Shown in pieces: positions 25,234 through 37,726 of a stretch of 64,000 bases of DNA. This DNA comes from Labyrinthula sp. Ha. Lineage: Eukaryota; Sar; Bigyra; Labyrinthulida; Labyrinthulaceae. Position 1 is the first letter of the stretch. Each line of letters begins with the position of its first letter. The DNA is taken from contig JAALGZ010000018.1 of the NCBI GenBank assembly GCA_015227615.1, forward strand, positions 310,001 through 374,000. Reading direction: 5' to 3'. The position numbers and the translations under genes are program-made. The notes below the pieces were generated by a model, which was not told the origin of the DNA, ran no database searches, and saw only the letters and a program-made list of their open reading frames with translations.

Positions 25234-26002
25234 ATGAAGTTTCAACTATTTGCAATCCTTCCAACTCTTCTTCTTGCCCACGATTTTAAAGCATGGAATA
25301 AAGCAGTACCAAGAAATAGTGATGTTGAATCTGTTGCTCCTGTATTTGACATGGACACTGATGGATGTTTACCTTCTGCTGCTATTTCTAGATCAGGACA
25401 ACAAAATGGTGGTTTAAAAACTACTGGAACTGTAGGAGGTGCTTGTAGATCAATGAATTTCCTCAGTACATCAAATACTTACCATAGATATGTATGCAAG
25501 AATTCAGGAGGACATAAATATTGTGCTCACTTATATGTACTTTACTTTGAGAAAGATCAACTATTTAATGGTTCAGGTGGACATAGGTATATTTTAGAAA
25601 AGCATTATATTTAGACATGACTTTGAAGATGTAGCAATTTGGACTAAAGATGGTGTTGTAACTCATGGATCATACTCTGCACATGGAAAGTTAACTACTA
25701 AAGAGGCTAAAGATATACCAAAGGAAGGTAAACATCTGAGGATTGTATACCATAAAGAAGGAATTGGGAGTCACGCATTGAGGTTTGCAAGTTCTGATGA
25801 AAAAATTGAAAATCCATATGGAAGATTTGTTACGCCAACTATTATTTCGTGGTATGAAGCAAGCAGTGAAGAGGTGAGTAACGCGGAATATAGACGTCTG
25901 ATGAATGGTTTCGACTATGGAGGTGCTAATTTTGAAATCAAAGACAGTAGATTTCTTAATAGAGTAAATGGAAATAGACCTAATGGATATCCAACTTTCT
26001 AG
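25234..26002 (+). CDS. NPP1/NLP-family secreted protein (necrosis-inducing-like)
   Basis: Two exons, 25234-25586 and 25615-26002, give a 246-residue product with a TAG stop, which is the usual size for this family. The first ~16 residues form a signal peptide (MKFQLFAILPTLLLA), so the protein should be secreted. The family's diagnostic GHRHDxE heptapeptide is split by the 28-nt intron and is complete only after splicing. DGCLPS and a later cysteine resemble the conserved disulfide pair, and a second cysteine pair flanks the YFEKDQ region. Members from plant-associated microbes bind plant sphingolipids and permeabilise membranes, while others in the family are non-toxic. Sequence alone cannot tell which applies here. 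No neighbour helps. The intron-retained transcript would stop about eleven codons beyond the splice site. Confidence 0.88.
25587..25614 (+). other. 28-nt spliceosomal intron in the NLP gene
   Basis: It begins GTATAT and ends ATTTAG. The length is not a multiple of three, and the last three bases supply an in-frame TAG if unspliced. Its removal restores the family's hallmark motif exactly, which makes this the best supported intron in the window. Confidence 0.9.
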
Positions 26003-28017
26003 AAAGGAAACCAACTTATTTATTAAGGCAATAGCAATTTATTTTTTCCATCTGATTTTTCTGTTTATGTTCAGATAAAGTTCATCACATAAAATTTATT
26101 TTAGTGTACTCAAAAAGGTTTTTAAAAGAAATATTAACCAGTAAAAATAATAAAAATATTTCACAAACAAGAGATTCAAGAAACAAACTCTGCAGCAATG
26201 CATTAATTTTTCACTTTAATTTCATATTTATTTTCAGATTTCAACGAAGTAAATTTACAATAAGAAACTCTAATACACATAAAATAAACGGTTGTTTCTC
26301 GTCTTAATTTCGTTTTTGATTATTTGTTTGTGCATTTAGTAGCCTAAATTTTCATAATAGCTGTGAAAAGAGATTTGAAAGTTTTCCTCTGGTCTTGAAG
26401 CCTGCAAAAGTGCTATAATATCACAGAGAGAATACACTCTTGCTCCTTTTAATAGATTTTTTTCTCCTCTGTTTTTTACCATAACTCGGACAAAGCACTA
26501 TATATTAGAACATACTCCTTTGGGTTGTGAAATCAACTTCAGTTTAATGTGCCTTCTATTCTTAAACAACCATTTTGGATGGAACTCGCAGAGGTTATTT
26601 ACAGTATATCTTTTTATTCGTCAATATCTATTGAAATCAATCAATAGCAAGAATAATAAATGAGATATTTAGTGAAAGATTAAAATCACCTATTTGAGTT
26701 TCGTCATTTGCAAGATTGTATTCGCTGACTTTCTGAATCACATATTTCTTATTTTTCTTTCCTGTATTGTGTTTTCATTGTTTCAGGTATTTTGGAACTT
26801 ATTATTTTTAATACTAAATAGATAAATGAATTTGATAATTTACTTTGGAAGACTTCAATTAATCGAGGAAGTTGAGTTTAATACACTAAAGTTGGGTGAG
26901 AGCTGCAGTAAAAGTGCTAAGCTTTGAGATATGTAAATAATTGTTTTTTGTTGAGTGGAAGTAGCACAAAAAATAAGATCCAAAGTTTGAAATTTCCAAA
27001 AAATATATATTTTATATGCCTTTAGTGGATATTGGATGATGTTTCCTGATGTGGATCGTCAAAAACCGTTTGTTCAAAAAGAAATTAGCGATTCTTATAA
27101 AGGGTAATACAATATTGAGTTATTAAGTAATGACGTGGAATGATTATGGAAGAAAGTGACACGAGCAGAAGATAATGTGCTATTGAGATCAAAGATTTGC
27201 TAAACTGGAAAACCAGTGATTGAAGAATGCTTACATCAGAACAGGATACCTCTTTGAATTACTTGTTTTGGTTCTTAGGTATCTAACCACTACTTCAAAA
27301 AAAGTGAAAGCAACAAGAAGTGGAATTACAGTACCCCTAAGTAGATATTATTAAACACTACTTCATCTAGATAATAAAGCCTGTATAGATTTTGTAATAT
27401 AGGAAGCCAATTTATGCCAAATGAAAAAATTACTTCTTAATTTGACCTGTACTTCCTTCTAGATAACCTCACAACAATAGCAAATATTTTGTTTGGTAGC
27501 TTTAGTCATATCAAGCTACTAATTTACTTTGTGACCAACGGTTTCTATCTATATTGATTTCACCCATTTAAAATATTTTTTTATTAAAAAATTTGAGTAA
27601 AGATTTATTTGATCTGAAGTAAAACATAGCGTGAACAAGACAGATATATTTAGGGCAAACAGATAATGGCGTAGCACTCTTGTGCGGTGAACCATTATTC
27701 AGCATATATTAGCAAAAAAAAAAGATTAACTTAGCATGTGTACCGTTAAGTCCGGGAGTCATGTAGCTTTGGGGTGTTATAGCTCGCCAACAGGTTTTAT
27801 TAACCCAATAGTAGCATTATAGATTAGGATAAGCTGATTGGTAAATTGAGTTCGTCATCACTACCCGGATTAGTGCATTCAGAAGCAACCAATCATAATT
27901 AACCAAGATTTTGATCTTCTCAAACTGCCACAAGGACAAAGTGAACTTTCGACTTTTGAGTGCAGAGTGCTTCCTACAGCTCAACAAGGAGTTCCAGGCG
28001 TTGTAAGTCAACTAAAG
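26003..28017. other. gene-free AT-rich stretch
   Basis: No gene is supported. The last ~190 bp before 28018 are less AT-rich and may belong to the LINE relic that follows, but no frame there is convincing. Confidence 0.5.
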
Positions 28018-28364
28018 CGCAAGCTAACTCTAGTAAGTATTAATGTTGGTGGTCTTACTTCTACTAAGCTCAGCTGGTTACTCCCGCTTTCAAAAAGAGT
28101 CAACATCTTGATGTTGCAAGAAGTAGATGTGGCTGGATAAAAAAACTAAAGAAATGGACGAGAATCAGACCAATGAAAGGAAAGTGGGTTTTCTCCAAGC
28201 CGTCAACCAAACCTGAAGGCGTAGTGACGCTGCTGACCGAATAGCTCGCTGTGCGAGTATCGGAAGTCAACAGACAAAGCAACAGAATCCTGGAACTTTT
28301 AATCAAACTACGAAGAAAATGTAATTTCATTGTAGTTAAAGGTTATGCACCACATATAGGTTAA
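28018..28364 (+). pseudogene. LINE endonuclease fragment, copy 1, decayed
   Basis: At 28018-28140 the frame reads like the N-terminus of an APE-type endonuclease of non-LTR retrotransposons. It has INVGGLTSTKLSWLL, then LQEVDV, the expected asparagine and metal-binding glutamate motifs. After a frame change, 28200-28364 continues with EGVVTLLTE, a TAG, then a block ending in FIVVKGYAPH, matching the later GVAIL and vYAP motifs. It is broken by stops and a frameshift. The homologous fragment at 40.6 kb has the same motif order. Coding-like text in one frame continues loosely to about 28800. Confidence 0.7.
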
Positions 28365-28800
28365 GGAATAGGATTGAATAAGAGATCATCTTAATACGCA
28401 GAGGATTTGATCAAGAAAAGAAGAACTAGCCAACAAACACAGATACGGACACCAGAGATACAAGTACAGCACAAACACACAACTTCTGGAACGATATATA
28501 GAACACACGTTTAGAATATCGATATAGAACACATAAATCGAGCATTCGAGCAAAATGAGAATCGGGTTAAGCCCCATACAAGAACAACAAAAATAGTGAA
28601 ATCCGGAAGAAGATCCAAATCAATCTCATGAGTCTATGAAGCCAGTAAAATACACCCACCACACCCCCTTCCAACCTCTCATCATTCAATAGGAACATTT
28701 AAAACATGTTTCATCAGGGTTGACCAACACGAGCAGGAAGCAGAAAAAAGAATGAAAGAACAAGAAATTGCCTAAAAACAAAGCGAAAACGATACATTGT
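28365..28800 (+). pseudogene. possible continuation of the LINE relic
   Basis: The composition is less AT-rich than the surroundings. One frame, broken by a few stops, reads as polar, coiled protein (RVDQHEQEAEKRMKEQEIA near 28710-28770). No reverse transcriptase motif was found, so membership of the LINE is inferred only from position and composition. Confidence 0.3.
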
Positions 28801-31800
28801 CCTAGATAGTTAACTTGGGCCAGAAGAAATTTTTCTTAAAATTTTAAATGCATCAATCAGCGGACTTTTTCATTGCTTCCAGCTCTGTTGCACAAGATTG
28901 GTTTTTTGTTTTATTCTGAGATGTTCCAAAATTATCTTGGGAGTTCAAGTAATCGTATCTTCAAGAGAAAGATTGTTCCGTGAAATTAGTTCTAAGCACA
29001 AAAACCTTAGTAGAGATGTGGCTTAGCGTAAATACTCTAGTTAAGTCGTGGTAGATTAGATATTCATGTTTTAGGTTAGGCCAGATCGTCCAAGGTATTC
29101 CTAAATTAACATAACAGAACATAATCAGTCAATAATAGATAAGAGAACAAGATATTTCACTTCTGATAAATTTACTTGTTCAAGTCAAAGTTAAAGCTGA
29201 CAAGAGACCAAGATAGTTACGATTTGGGTGCCCATGATGGTTTTTCATATCAAATCAGTAGAAGATATAAGGATTTGCATATTTGGATAACATTTATGAT
29301 TAACTGTTAGAATACTTGTGGTATCCCGAGCAATTTATTTTAACAATACTCTTTCCCAGGTTAGCAATAAACTTTGTTATTCTTGAATTAGTCTCAGATA
29401 TAAATTAATACAAAGTCTCTAGAGCAACCGAGTACTCACTTAATTATGGATAGTTAGTTGGTAAATACTGGTAAAATAATTTACTAAGATCCAATCAAGA
29501 AGTAGTAAGACTGAGGTTGCATTAACAGTTATGAATGTGATCTCCTAAAGTCTTTGAGCAAATAAAATGGTGCAAATATTCTTAATTTAGAAATAAGCAA
29601 ATAGAAACAAACTTAAAGTGTCAAAAAATTATACATATTGTACTATTGACTCTTAATATTTTTCAGAAACGAGCTTTCCTGTTCATGGTAGATTTAATTG
29701 CACAATAAGAAAAGCCGAATAATACTTATGATAAGTATAAAAGTAGGAACTTCGAATCGGCAAACTAAGAAAAAACATGTGAACTGTGCAGAACTCAAAC
29801 TCTGAATGTTTAGTACGATAGGCCCCTGGAAGTGAGAAATTAAACGGTAAGAATGTTAAAAATAACTTCAAAGAAAGTTGCATAGGATAAGGTAGACTCC
29901 AAGTATATTTTTTTAAGAATTAACTATTCAGTATAGATGCTTTGAACTTTTTAACAAGTACATCCTCAACCTAATGATTCATATTCTTAGTATCAGGTCT
30001 TAAGGTAATGACCAGTTTGTTCGAGGTATCAAATCCAGGTGGCAGGTGGGATAGGGGGGGGGGTTAGTGTGATGTCCAGATAAATATAAGTTTATTCTAA
30101 GCCCCCGAGATAGTAATATCTTTGTGAGAACCGCCCTAATCATCCGTTCTTGAATAATACATATGTTTATCTAGCTAGTAGCTATCCGAACAAATTTATT
30201 ACTGGAACATCAAAATATAAATTATCGAGTCTCATGTAGCAGAAGTTTCTGCAAACAAAAAAAAAACTATATTTACGTAAATAGTTTACGTCAATATAGA
30301 TTTTCTGCTTATTTTTGGAGAGTATCTCTTGAGACAATTAAAAACTACTGAAAAAAATGGTTATTATGGATAAAAATTGCTCTAATTAAACATGGTAATC
30401 ACTAAGATTCATCTACCCCTGTAAACATGAACGCTTAGTGTATTATCAGCTCAAAATTATGAGTAATGAACAATCAGTTACACAACCAGTGATGAGTAGC
30501 AATATATATATACAATACTCCTTTATTTTCAAAGCACGGATAATACGACACCCATGATTACAAATACGTTATCCCCATAACAAGTTTTGGAAGATACTAT
30601 CAAACAGTTCGATACCTGTGTATTTTGATCGAGACCGGGGATTTATTTCTTACCCAGTGAGACATTGGCTATGAATTTGTTCAATTGAATGAATTAAATA
30701 AACTTTGAATAGGGGAGTTATTTAAATTCTAAATGACAGAACCCTCATTTATGTATCTGGTTTGAACAGATAAAATAGGTAGACTATAAAGGTCTTTCAA
30801 TATATGGCTCGATGATACATGATTGATCTCTGAGACAATCTGTAAGAGATGAAAACTTTAATAAATATAAGTTCTGTTTAAGTGTTTCAAATAAAGCTTA
30901 AATTAAAAACTGTTATGTCACATTTTTTTACTAATTGAAAAGAGAGTTTCTTTGTTCAATTCTTAAAAGCCAGAACGCTAAGTTTGAATATGCTTCCAAA
31001 TTATCTGATTAAATATCTATTTTCTTTTAGTACAAACTGATTTGTGCTATTTTTATCAAAGGCATTAAAAACACAAGTTAAATAAGATACGATCTCCGAG
31101 TATATATATATCCTAAGTTACTGTAGTTCTAGCCATATTTGGTCTTCCAAAATGCAATACCAATTATAGTGCAGGTTTTTCTTACAAAATTCTACAACAT
31201 ATAAGGGGTGTTTTTGGATTTGTTATTTAGAGATTAGTTTGCAACACCGATAGTTTCAAGCTTGGTCTTAAAACCTTTTATGTTTTTTCAAAGGCTAGAC
31301 ACCTTATTTTTTAATAGGCTTATTTGAGTAGCTAAGTTATAATTGATTGATTCGGTATTTCGGTTAGGTAAAATCCTAATAGAAACACGGGGTACCTACA
31401 ATATAGATAGCTGGCTCTCTGCCAGTGAACAAATTTAATATATTCGACCGTGGTAATACTTTAAATTCATGAGACCATATAACTTAGATTTATGCTAAAT
31501 ATTAATCCCGTTTACGAGAAAAAGCACGGCAAATCTTCTAATATGGCCAGAGTTTGTAGTCTCTAATATTTTCTGTTACATGGTAAGTTCTCAATAGAGA
31601 TGATTCTTTTCCAAATAATCCTGCAAGAAAATATATTGATCAAATCCTAGTTGACTTTTCATGATGCCTCTTGGATCTTTCTCTCAACTTATATGTCCCT
31701 TTAATATTTATGTTTTTCTGAAAAACTATTAATAAATACTTTAATTAAATAGAGATATTTTGCCAGGGTACACCCTTGAATCAAACAAATCCGAAATGTT

Positions 31801-34800
31801 CGGATCACCAGCAAGAAATAAAACTATTATCAGATATAGCTGCAACATGAAATAACGATTTGCTAGGAGCTTTAGCAACGGTAATAATGATATTTAAAAT
31901 TTAATTAGGATCAAAGCTGGTACTCACCTTTAGATTATATATAAACTAAATATGACAAGAATATGGGGATGGCACGTTATAATTGCTTATGTTCCTAAAT
32001 GAGAACTGTCATATCATTACTAAGTATCAATGTCATAAAATAGATCAAAACCTAATATAAATTAGTATTTCAACTTATCAAGTTCAGCTTGTTCTTAGCA
32101 GTTGGCTATTACAGACAGGTATGTAATATGCAAAATTGAGTGCTACATTGCTGCATAATTCATATCCTGAGAAATGTGTAACAAAGACAATAAGTGAAAC
32201 TCAAAATTAAGATTGATGTGCATCGGAGAATTATATTTGCATATTAACCAAAATTCCTTCGAAATAGTTGTATAATAGCAAGAAAAATAAATTTATCAAC
32301 AATTTTATGATGCGTAAAACCCTAAAAACTTAGCGCATATGCAATGAAATTTCTTCGCCAGCAGAATAGCATATAACCTAGGGGATGTTTGAGACAAGTA
32401 TATATTATAACGTCAATAATAGAACCAGAATATAAGTTAAAACATGGTTCAGTTATTCAATGGGGTTGAATATACAAGGGAAAGTAGAAGAGTTTGGCAG
32501 CTTTTTCGTTGCACTTACGCTCTTCATTACATTTATTTTTTTCAAGATGTGTAAATACTTTCCCTGTTATAAAATTGTTATCAATGTGTATTACGAATAT
32601 TTTAATTAATTTTAAAATTGAGAATTTCTTTGGTCCTATAATAGTATAAAAACTAACTTATGAACATTTATCTCGTGTTGCATTGAAGCACTTCTATAAT
32701 TCTTCTTATGAAAAAACTTGTTTGTTGGTATTCAAAACAGAAGAAATCTAAGCTTAAAACTATCTTTAAAATTTTCTCCGTTGGTTTAACCTTTAAATAT
32801 CTGCTATTGCTTCAAAATATATTTAGTTGGAAAATATAGACTCATTATATTTTACATCATATTTCTTCTAGAAGGCATCACATTGCTGAATTGAGTATAA
32901 CTATTATTTTAGTTAAAATGCACATCTTTTTAAATGATGGAAAAGTTTCATAAAATGTTCAGTATATTCCGAAGATTTTAATTGTGATAACACTTTTTCT
33001 CTTCGCCAAACATTTCCGTCATATAAGTTATACAGTAATACACGAGTAGACATGGTGGTTATATAAAGTTGTATCGAACCGAACACCTTTTATTCCTTCA
33101 ATGTACATTTTGTCACAGGGACATATGAAGCAACTATGACTCAATATATATATATAGCAAAGCATATACCTGGAGATAAGGGTTAAGAAAGATATATTTT
33201 TTCTTCTTGCTGAAGAAGCTAAATATATCTCTTCTTCAAGTGTAACTAAAGTTTGTCGAAATATACACAGATAAAGAAGATGCCTAAGTTAAATACAACT
33301 TCAACAATGATTTATCCGATATAATTAGCTTGCAAATAATAATATCTAAAAGTTTTGCTATTTAATAAAGGGAGCTAAGCCCGGAGTTCTGTCTATGCAT
33401 TTAACTTTTATTGTGTGTAAGAGCTATATTTCTTAGGAGATGTTTATTCTTTCTTGAGTACATTATTTAAATAATAAAAATTGTACAATTTAGCTAAGCT
33501 TTGGTATGAGAAGGAATATATTTTGCCAGTAAATTACAAAAATACATGTTGAGTTAAAACCTTTTATTTCTATAGATTCATAATACTTGGTAAGGCCGAA
33601 AGAGTAGGCCATGTAGATGTATTATTCTTGCTGCAAAGTATTTAAGCGCTTGCTTATCTGCTATCATGCAATAATAGCACCGCGCTCTTCAGTACAATTT
33701 TGAATATAAACAGCTTTTTCTCCGTGTTATTTGTTCATAATATAATTTTCTAATTAACAAAATAGCTTAAGTCTTAAGCAAAAAATATCTTATCAGTGGA
33801 AAAACTTTAAAAAATACCTGCATGCATAGATGATAAAACACTAGTAGATATTAATATATAAAATACATCGGTTAATGTCGGTTAACTAATTGCGCTAATA
33901 GCTTTCATAGCTGACCTAAGAAAATCTAAGTTAATCATAAATTTAAATGCAATGTACCCTACAAGGGATTCATGTAATTCTAGATTTGGAAATATATTGG
34001 TCATTGGATGTCCAGAAAATACTCAAGAGCTACAACAGGGCTAATGAAGCTATTTTCATCTGGTAAAATACATTGAAACACCAATGATTACCTATTTTTT
34101 TATTGTGACACTAGATATAGATAAAAACATTCAATTTTCATGTCCATTGGGTTCGTCTCAAACATGCCCATGTTACCGGTTATGAGAAACAAATTTTAGA
34201 TGAGAGACGAGAAGATAAGAGTTTTAACACCAAATAAAAAAAATGTATTTTTCTTCTTGAATAACTTTTATTCCGCTTTGTAATATCTCATATAAATTGA
34301 TGGTTCTGATATTATATAAAGTCACTTAAAAAGGCCTCTGTTTAACATCATTCACACCACCAACCCCCTCCCTTCTACAAGTAATATTCAGTAGTTAGAA
34401 TTATGCAATAATAATAAAAGAAGATGAAGATGGACACAACACCCCATAAAGATCTAAAGCAAATCAAATACTTGATACTATTCATTCCAGGTTATTATTT
34501 TCTTTGTTATTCATGTGGTAGGAGGTTGAGTTTACTATTGAAAATATTATATAGAACTCAGGTCAAACATTGTAAATACAAAAGTTTAAATTAATGGGGT
34601 CTAGAACTATATGTTCTCAGAGGGGTAGAGGCGTCATTTATTAGCAAAAACTTACTGGGACTCTTATATTCTTATCTTGCAAGAATATCATTACATAAAA
34701 ATACTTTGTCCCAGAAATAGACAACAATGAGTTTATTAACTTCTACCAAGAGATCGTTGACTTGTGTATATTCATAAACGGATCGGCGAAGCAAGTATCT

Positions 34801-35871
34801 TGTTAAAATCGTCTTCTGAAGAGAAATTGATTAATAAACTTTCATTTCAACCATAAACTTTCTGTTTATTATGCGACATAAATAAAAAGAGAGTATACTA
34901 TGGTGAATCCAAGGATAGAACATACCTTTTTGTCTCCATGTATTGTTATTTCCAAATAGAGAGCAGAGCCGAATTGTTATTAAATTTCTTAATAGACCTA
35001 GATTTTAATTATAGCTATAGAAATACTAAAGGTATCTGATTAAGTAGATAACTTACTCTGAGCCAAGAAGTAATCTTTATTTCTCTGTTAAGGAAATCGG
35101 CGTTGATCAATTTAGACATTTAGAAATTAGACTTTGTGTTTTTTTTGGACGGTAGTGAATACTGTATGTGAAACTAAATAATTAATTTAACTAATATATA
35201 AACTATACTTTTGTTGAAGAACGATTGAATATTTTGCCTTTTAACTTGTCATGTTGGGGAATGACAATAAAATAAAATTGCATTGGTTTCTCCTACTACC
35301 ATGGGAAAAACTGATCACCAAAGGGAAATCAATATTATACCAAAAGAACATATTTTTAGCTTTACCAACCTTTGTGTCCAGTGTATACAAGAATACTAAA
35401 GAAAATTTTCTTATTACCTTTTATCTTGTAAAAAGGATCCTTAGCACCCTAATGACAAATTTTTATCTCGGGAGACTCGATTACCATGACTTGTGGAAAC
35501 TATGAGACATTATAATAGTAGACTCTTCGGTTAATGGATATAAAAATTTATTTTGTTATTACCACAAAAAAATGAAATTATTGAAAAAAAATAAAGCTCT
35601 AGCCCACGGTCCAATTAGTTACTTCAAGTAATTATTGCTTGACCTGGTTTTCTAGCAACTAAAAACTATAAAAACTCTATATTTCAGACATAGTGAATCT
35701 TATGGCTCTATAAAAGTTATCGAGTATACTTTTAAGTATACTTTAGGTGGAACAGATAAAACTGAGTTAATCTTCTTGAGATGTTCTTTTTGTATTCCAT
35801 AGTACGTTGATATTAACAGGTTTTACAAGTGGTAAATGAAATTGAAGAAACAATGCTAATACGAAAAAAAT
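28801..35871. other. gene-free AT-rich stretch (7 kb)
   Basis: This is one of the two longest stretches here without a supported gene. It holds a G-rich tract at 30040-30063 and short AT microsatellites near 30504 and 33145. An 84-codon ATG frame at 35251-35505 is hydrophobic and lysine-rich and matches nothing I know. Confidence 0.5.
30040..30063 (+). other. G-rich tract, possible G-quadruplex
   Basis: GGTGG, AGGTGGG and a run of ten G lie within 24 bp, in DNA that is otherwise strongly AT-rich. Confidence 0.5.
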
Positions 35872-36003
35872 ATGCTTCGTCTCATTGGAGTCACTGGTAT
35901 CGCATTGCTAACAGCAGCTTACAATAGCAAGTCTAGGACCTCCAGCGACCGTCCCAGGAATACAATACGTCTTGTGGATACAGGAGCTTTCATTAAAATA
36001 TAA
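35872..36003 (+). CDS. small ORF, 43 residues, unknown
   Basis: ATG to TAA, with a GC content clearly above the flanks. The product starts with a hydrophobic stretch (MLRLIGVTGIALLTAAY) that could be a signal peptide or anchor, followed by a basic, serine-rich segment and a short end (VDTGAFIKI). It lies about 270 bp upstream of the epoxide hydrolase on the same strand. It could be an independent small protein, an upstream ORF in that gene's leader, or a first exon whose partner I cannot find. No GTAY donor is present at its end. No family is recognised. Confidence 0.35.
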   Translation: MLRLIGVTGIALLTAAYNSKSRTSSDRPRNTIRLVDTGAFIKI

Positions 36004-36269
36004 AATAAATCCTAAATATTACTTAAACTAGATATTTTTTTTGAGGAAATATTCCCTAAACTTGTTATATGTTTAAGATATCTTGGAACTAGTTAAACCG
36101 AGACACAATATTATTCATAGGTATGAGTACAGTTTACATGAAATGAAATTCGCCCAAAAAAACACCAAAACAGGAACAACACTTTCTTCTTTAGTCGATT
36201 TTGCTGAACAGCATCTTCAACAAGATATAAAACGGTGCCAAATAGAAACAGTAGACTATAACATCGAAA

Positions 36270-37661
36270 ATGCAGCTGTTAACTCCAATTATGATTTTCT
36301 TTCTCTCTGTTATATTGTATTTAACTTTTCATATCGGAAACCCGAAGAATGTAGTGGAATTAGAGCAAGACGCGTGCTGGGTTTCAAACAAATCTCTGTG
36401 TACAGGTTATACAATTGAAGAAATTAAGTCCTTAACAATAGAAGACGCGAAAATTTCAATTCCAAGACAAAAAATTGATTTTATTGAACGCTCCTTGAAG
36501 AGTAGAGTTAAGTTACCACATAATTTTGTGGCTGATAGTCCGTCCACTAACTATGCAAGGATGGAACAGCTTCTATCTCAACGTCATAGAAAGAAAGATT
36601 TGATAGATGACTATGGTGTGAGAAGAGAACTTATGGAAAAGATATTTTCTTTTTGGGAAAACGAATATTCCTATGAAACAGAGCAGAAGCTAATGAACTC
36701 TTGGAACCCTAAATCAATTACAATAGAAGGAATCAAGATTCATTATTTTCATTTTAAACCAAAACAAACTGTTCAAAAAGCTAGTTCACATAAACCGATG
36801 ATGTTGATCCACGGTTGGCCTGGGTCTGTTATGGAATTTCGTGGCGTAATTCCCCTGTTACAAAAAACTTATACAAAAGAAGTGATAATCCCAACACTTC
36901 CTGGTTTTGGTTTATCCTCAGAAGCACAAAAACAAGGTCTTGATATATGTGCTATATCCTTTTTATTTTACAAACTCAGTATTCGTTTGAACTGGAATGA
37001 ATTCATCTGTCAAGGTGGAGATTGGGGAAGTATGGTGTGCATGTGCATGAGCGCAGCTATGTTGAAGTTTCGAGGTTTTCTAGGACTCTCTGAGCAACCA
37101 GATGTTCATGAACTTATTGGTGTACATATAAATTTTGCTCCAGTGAATGTTGGACCATGGAACCTTTTACAAGGAAAAAGATATCTTGATGATTTCATCC
37201 ATATGACGCCCTATCTATTACAACAGATGACTCATCCGCATACATTAGGACTTGCACTTGGTCAGAATCCATTGAGTTTAGCTACGTGGTATGCAGATAA
37301 GTTTGTAGTATGGAGCGACCCGCGATCAGATATTTTTGAAAAGAGTGAGAGTATGAAAGCGTTCATTAGCACGGTTATTTTGTATTGGGGGAACGATGCA
37401 GTAGAAAGCTCAATGAGAATTTATAGAGAAACCTTGAACAATAAAAATAATAAGGTGTTTACTACAAATATTAGACTAGGGTTCAGTATTTTTCCATTTG
37501 AACATGATCTTGGGTTTAACGAGCACGTTGCTAGATGGATGCATAATTTGGTGTTTCTGGAACGTGCCAAACAAGGTGGACATTTTGCAGCACTTGAGAA
37601 TCCAAATGAGTTTTACAACCATCTGTTGCTTTTCTTACAGCAGATAGAAGAGCATAAATAA
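36270..37661 (+). CDS. microsomal-type epoxide hydrolase
   Basis: 463 residues, intronless, with a TAA stop. It is an alpha/beta-hydrolase of the EPHX1 and juvenile-hormone epoxide hydrolase type, which adds water to epoxides of lipids or xenobiotics at the ER membrane. Residues 5-22 form a membrane anchor (MIFFLSVILYL). The family's N-terminal EHN region follows. The oxyanion-hole motif HGWPGS starts at H181. The nucleophile is D251 in GGDWGS, the acid is E411 in FPFEHD, and the base is H438 in GGHFAALE. The E-to-H spacing of 27 equals that of mammalian EPHX1. The chosen ATG gives the anchor its expected position; a longer upstream frame (36083-36418) is in another phase. It is convergent with the epimerase, with 65 bp between their stops. 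Confidence 0.93.
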   Translation: MQLLTPIMIFFLSVILYLTFHIGNPKNVVELEQDACWVSNKSLCTGYTIEEIKSLTIEDAKISIPRQKIDFIERSLKSRVKLPHNFVADSPSTNYARMEQLLSQRHRKKDLIDDYGVRRELMEKIFSFWENEYSYETEQKLMNSWNPKSITIEGIKIHYFHFKPKQTVQKASSHKPMMLIHGWPGSVMEFRGVIPLLQKTYTKEVIIPTLPGFGLSSEAQKQGLDICAISFLFYKLSIRLNWNEFICQGGDWGSMVCMCMSAAMLKFRGFLGLSEQPDVHELIGVHINFAPVNVGPWNLLQGKRYLDDFIHMTPYLLQQMTHPHTLGLALGQNPLSLATWYADKFVVWSDPRSDIFEKSESMKAFISTVILYWGNDAVESSMRIYRETLNNKNNKVFTTNIRLGFSIFPFEHDLGFNEHVARWMHNLVFLERAKQGGHFAALENPNEFYNHLLLFLQQIEEHK

Positions 37662-37726
37662 AAATTTAAATATATGTTGTTCAATCTATGATTTTTCTAC
37701 ATCATTTGGCCAAAAAGTTTGGTGCA

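Noticed and set aside
36083-36418. 111-codon frame overlapping the start of the epoxide hydrolase
   Set aside because: Different phase from the enzyme, and its end lies inside the enzyme's coding sequence; no family.
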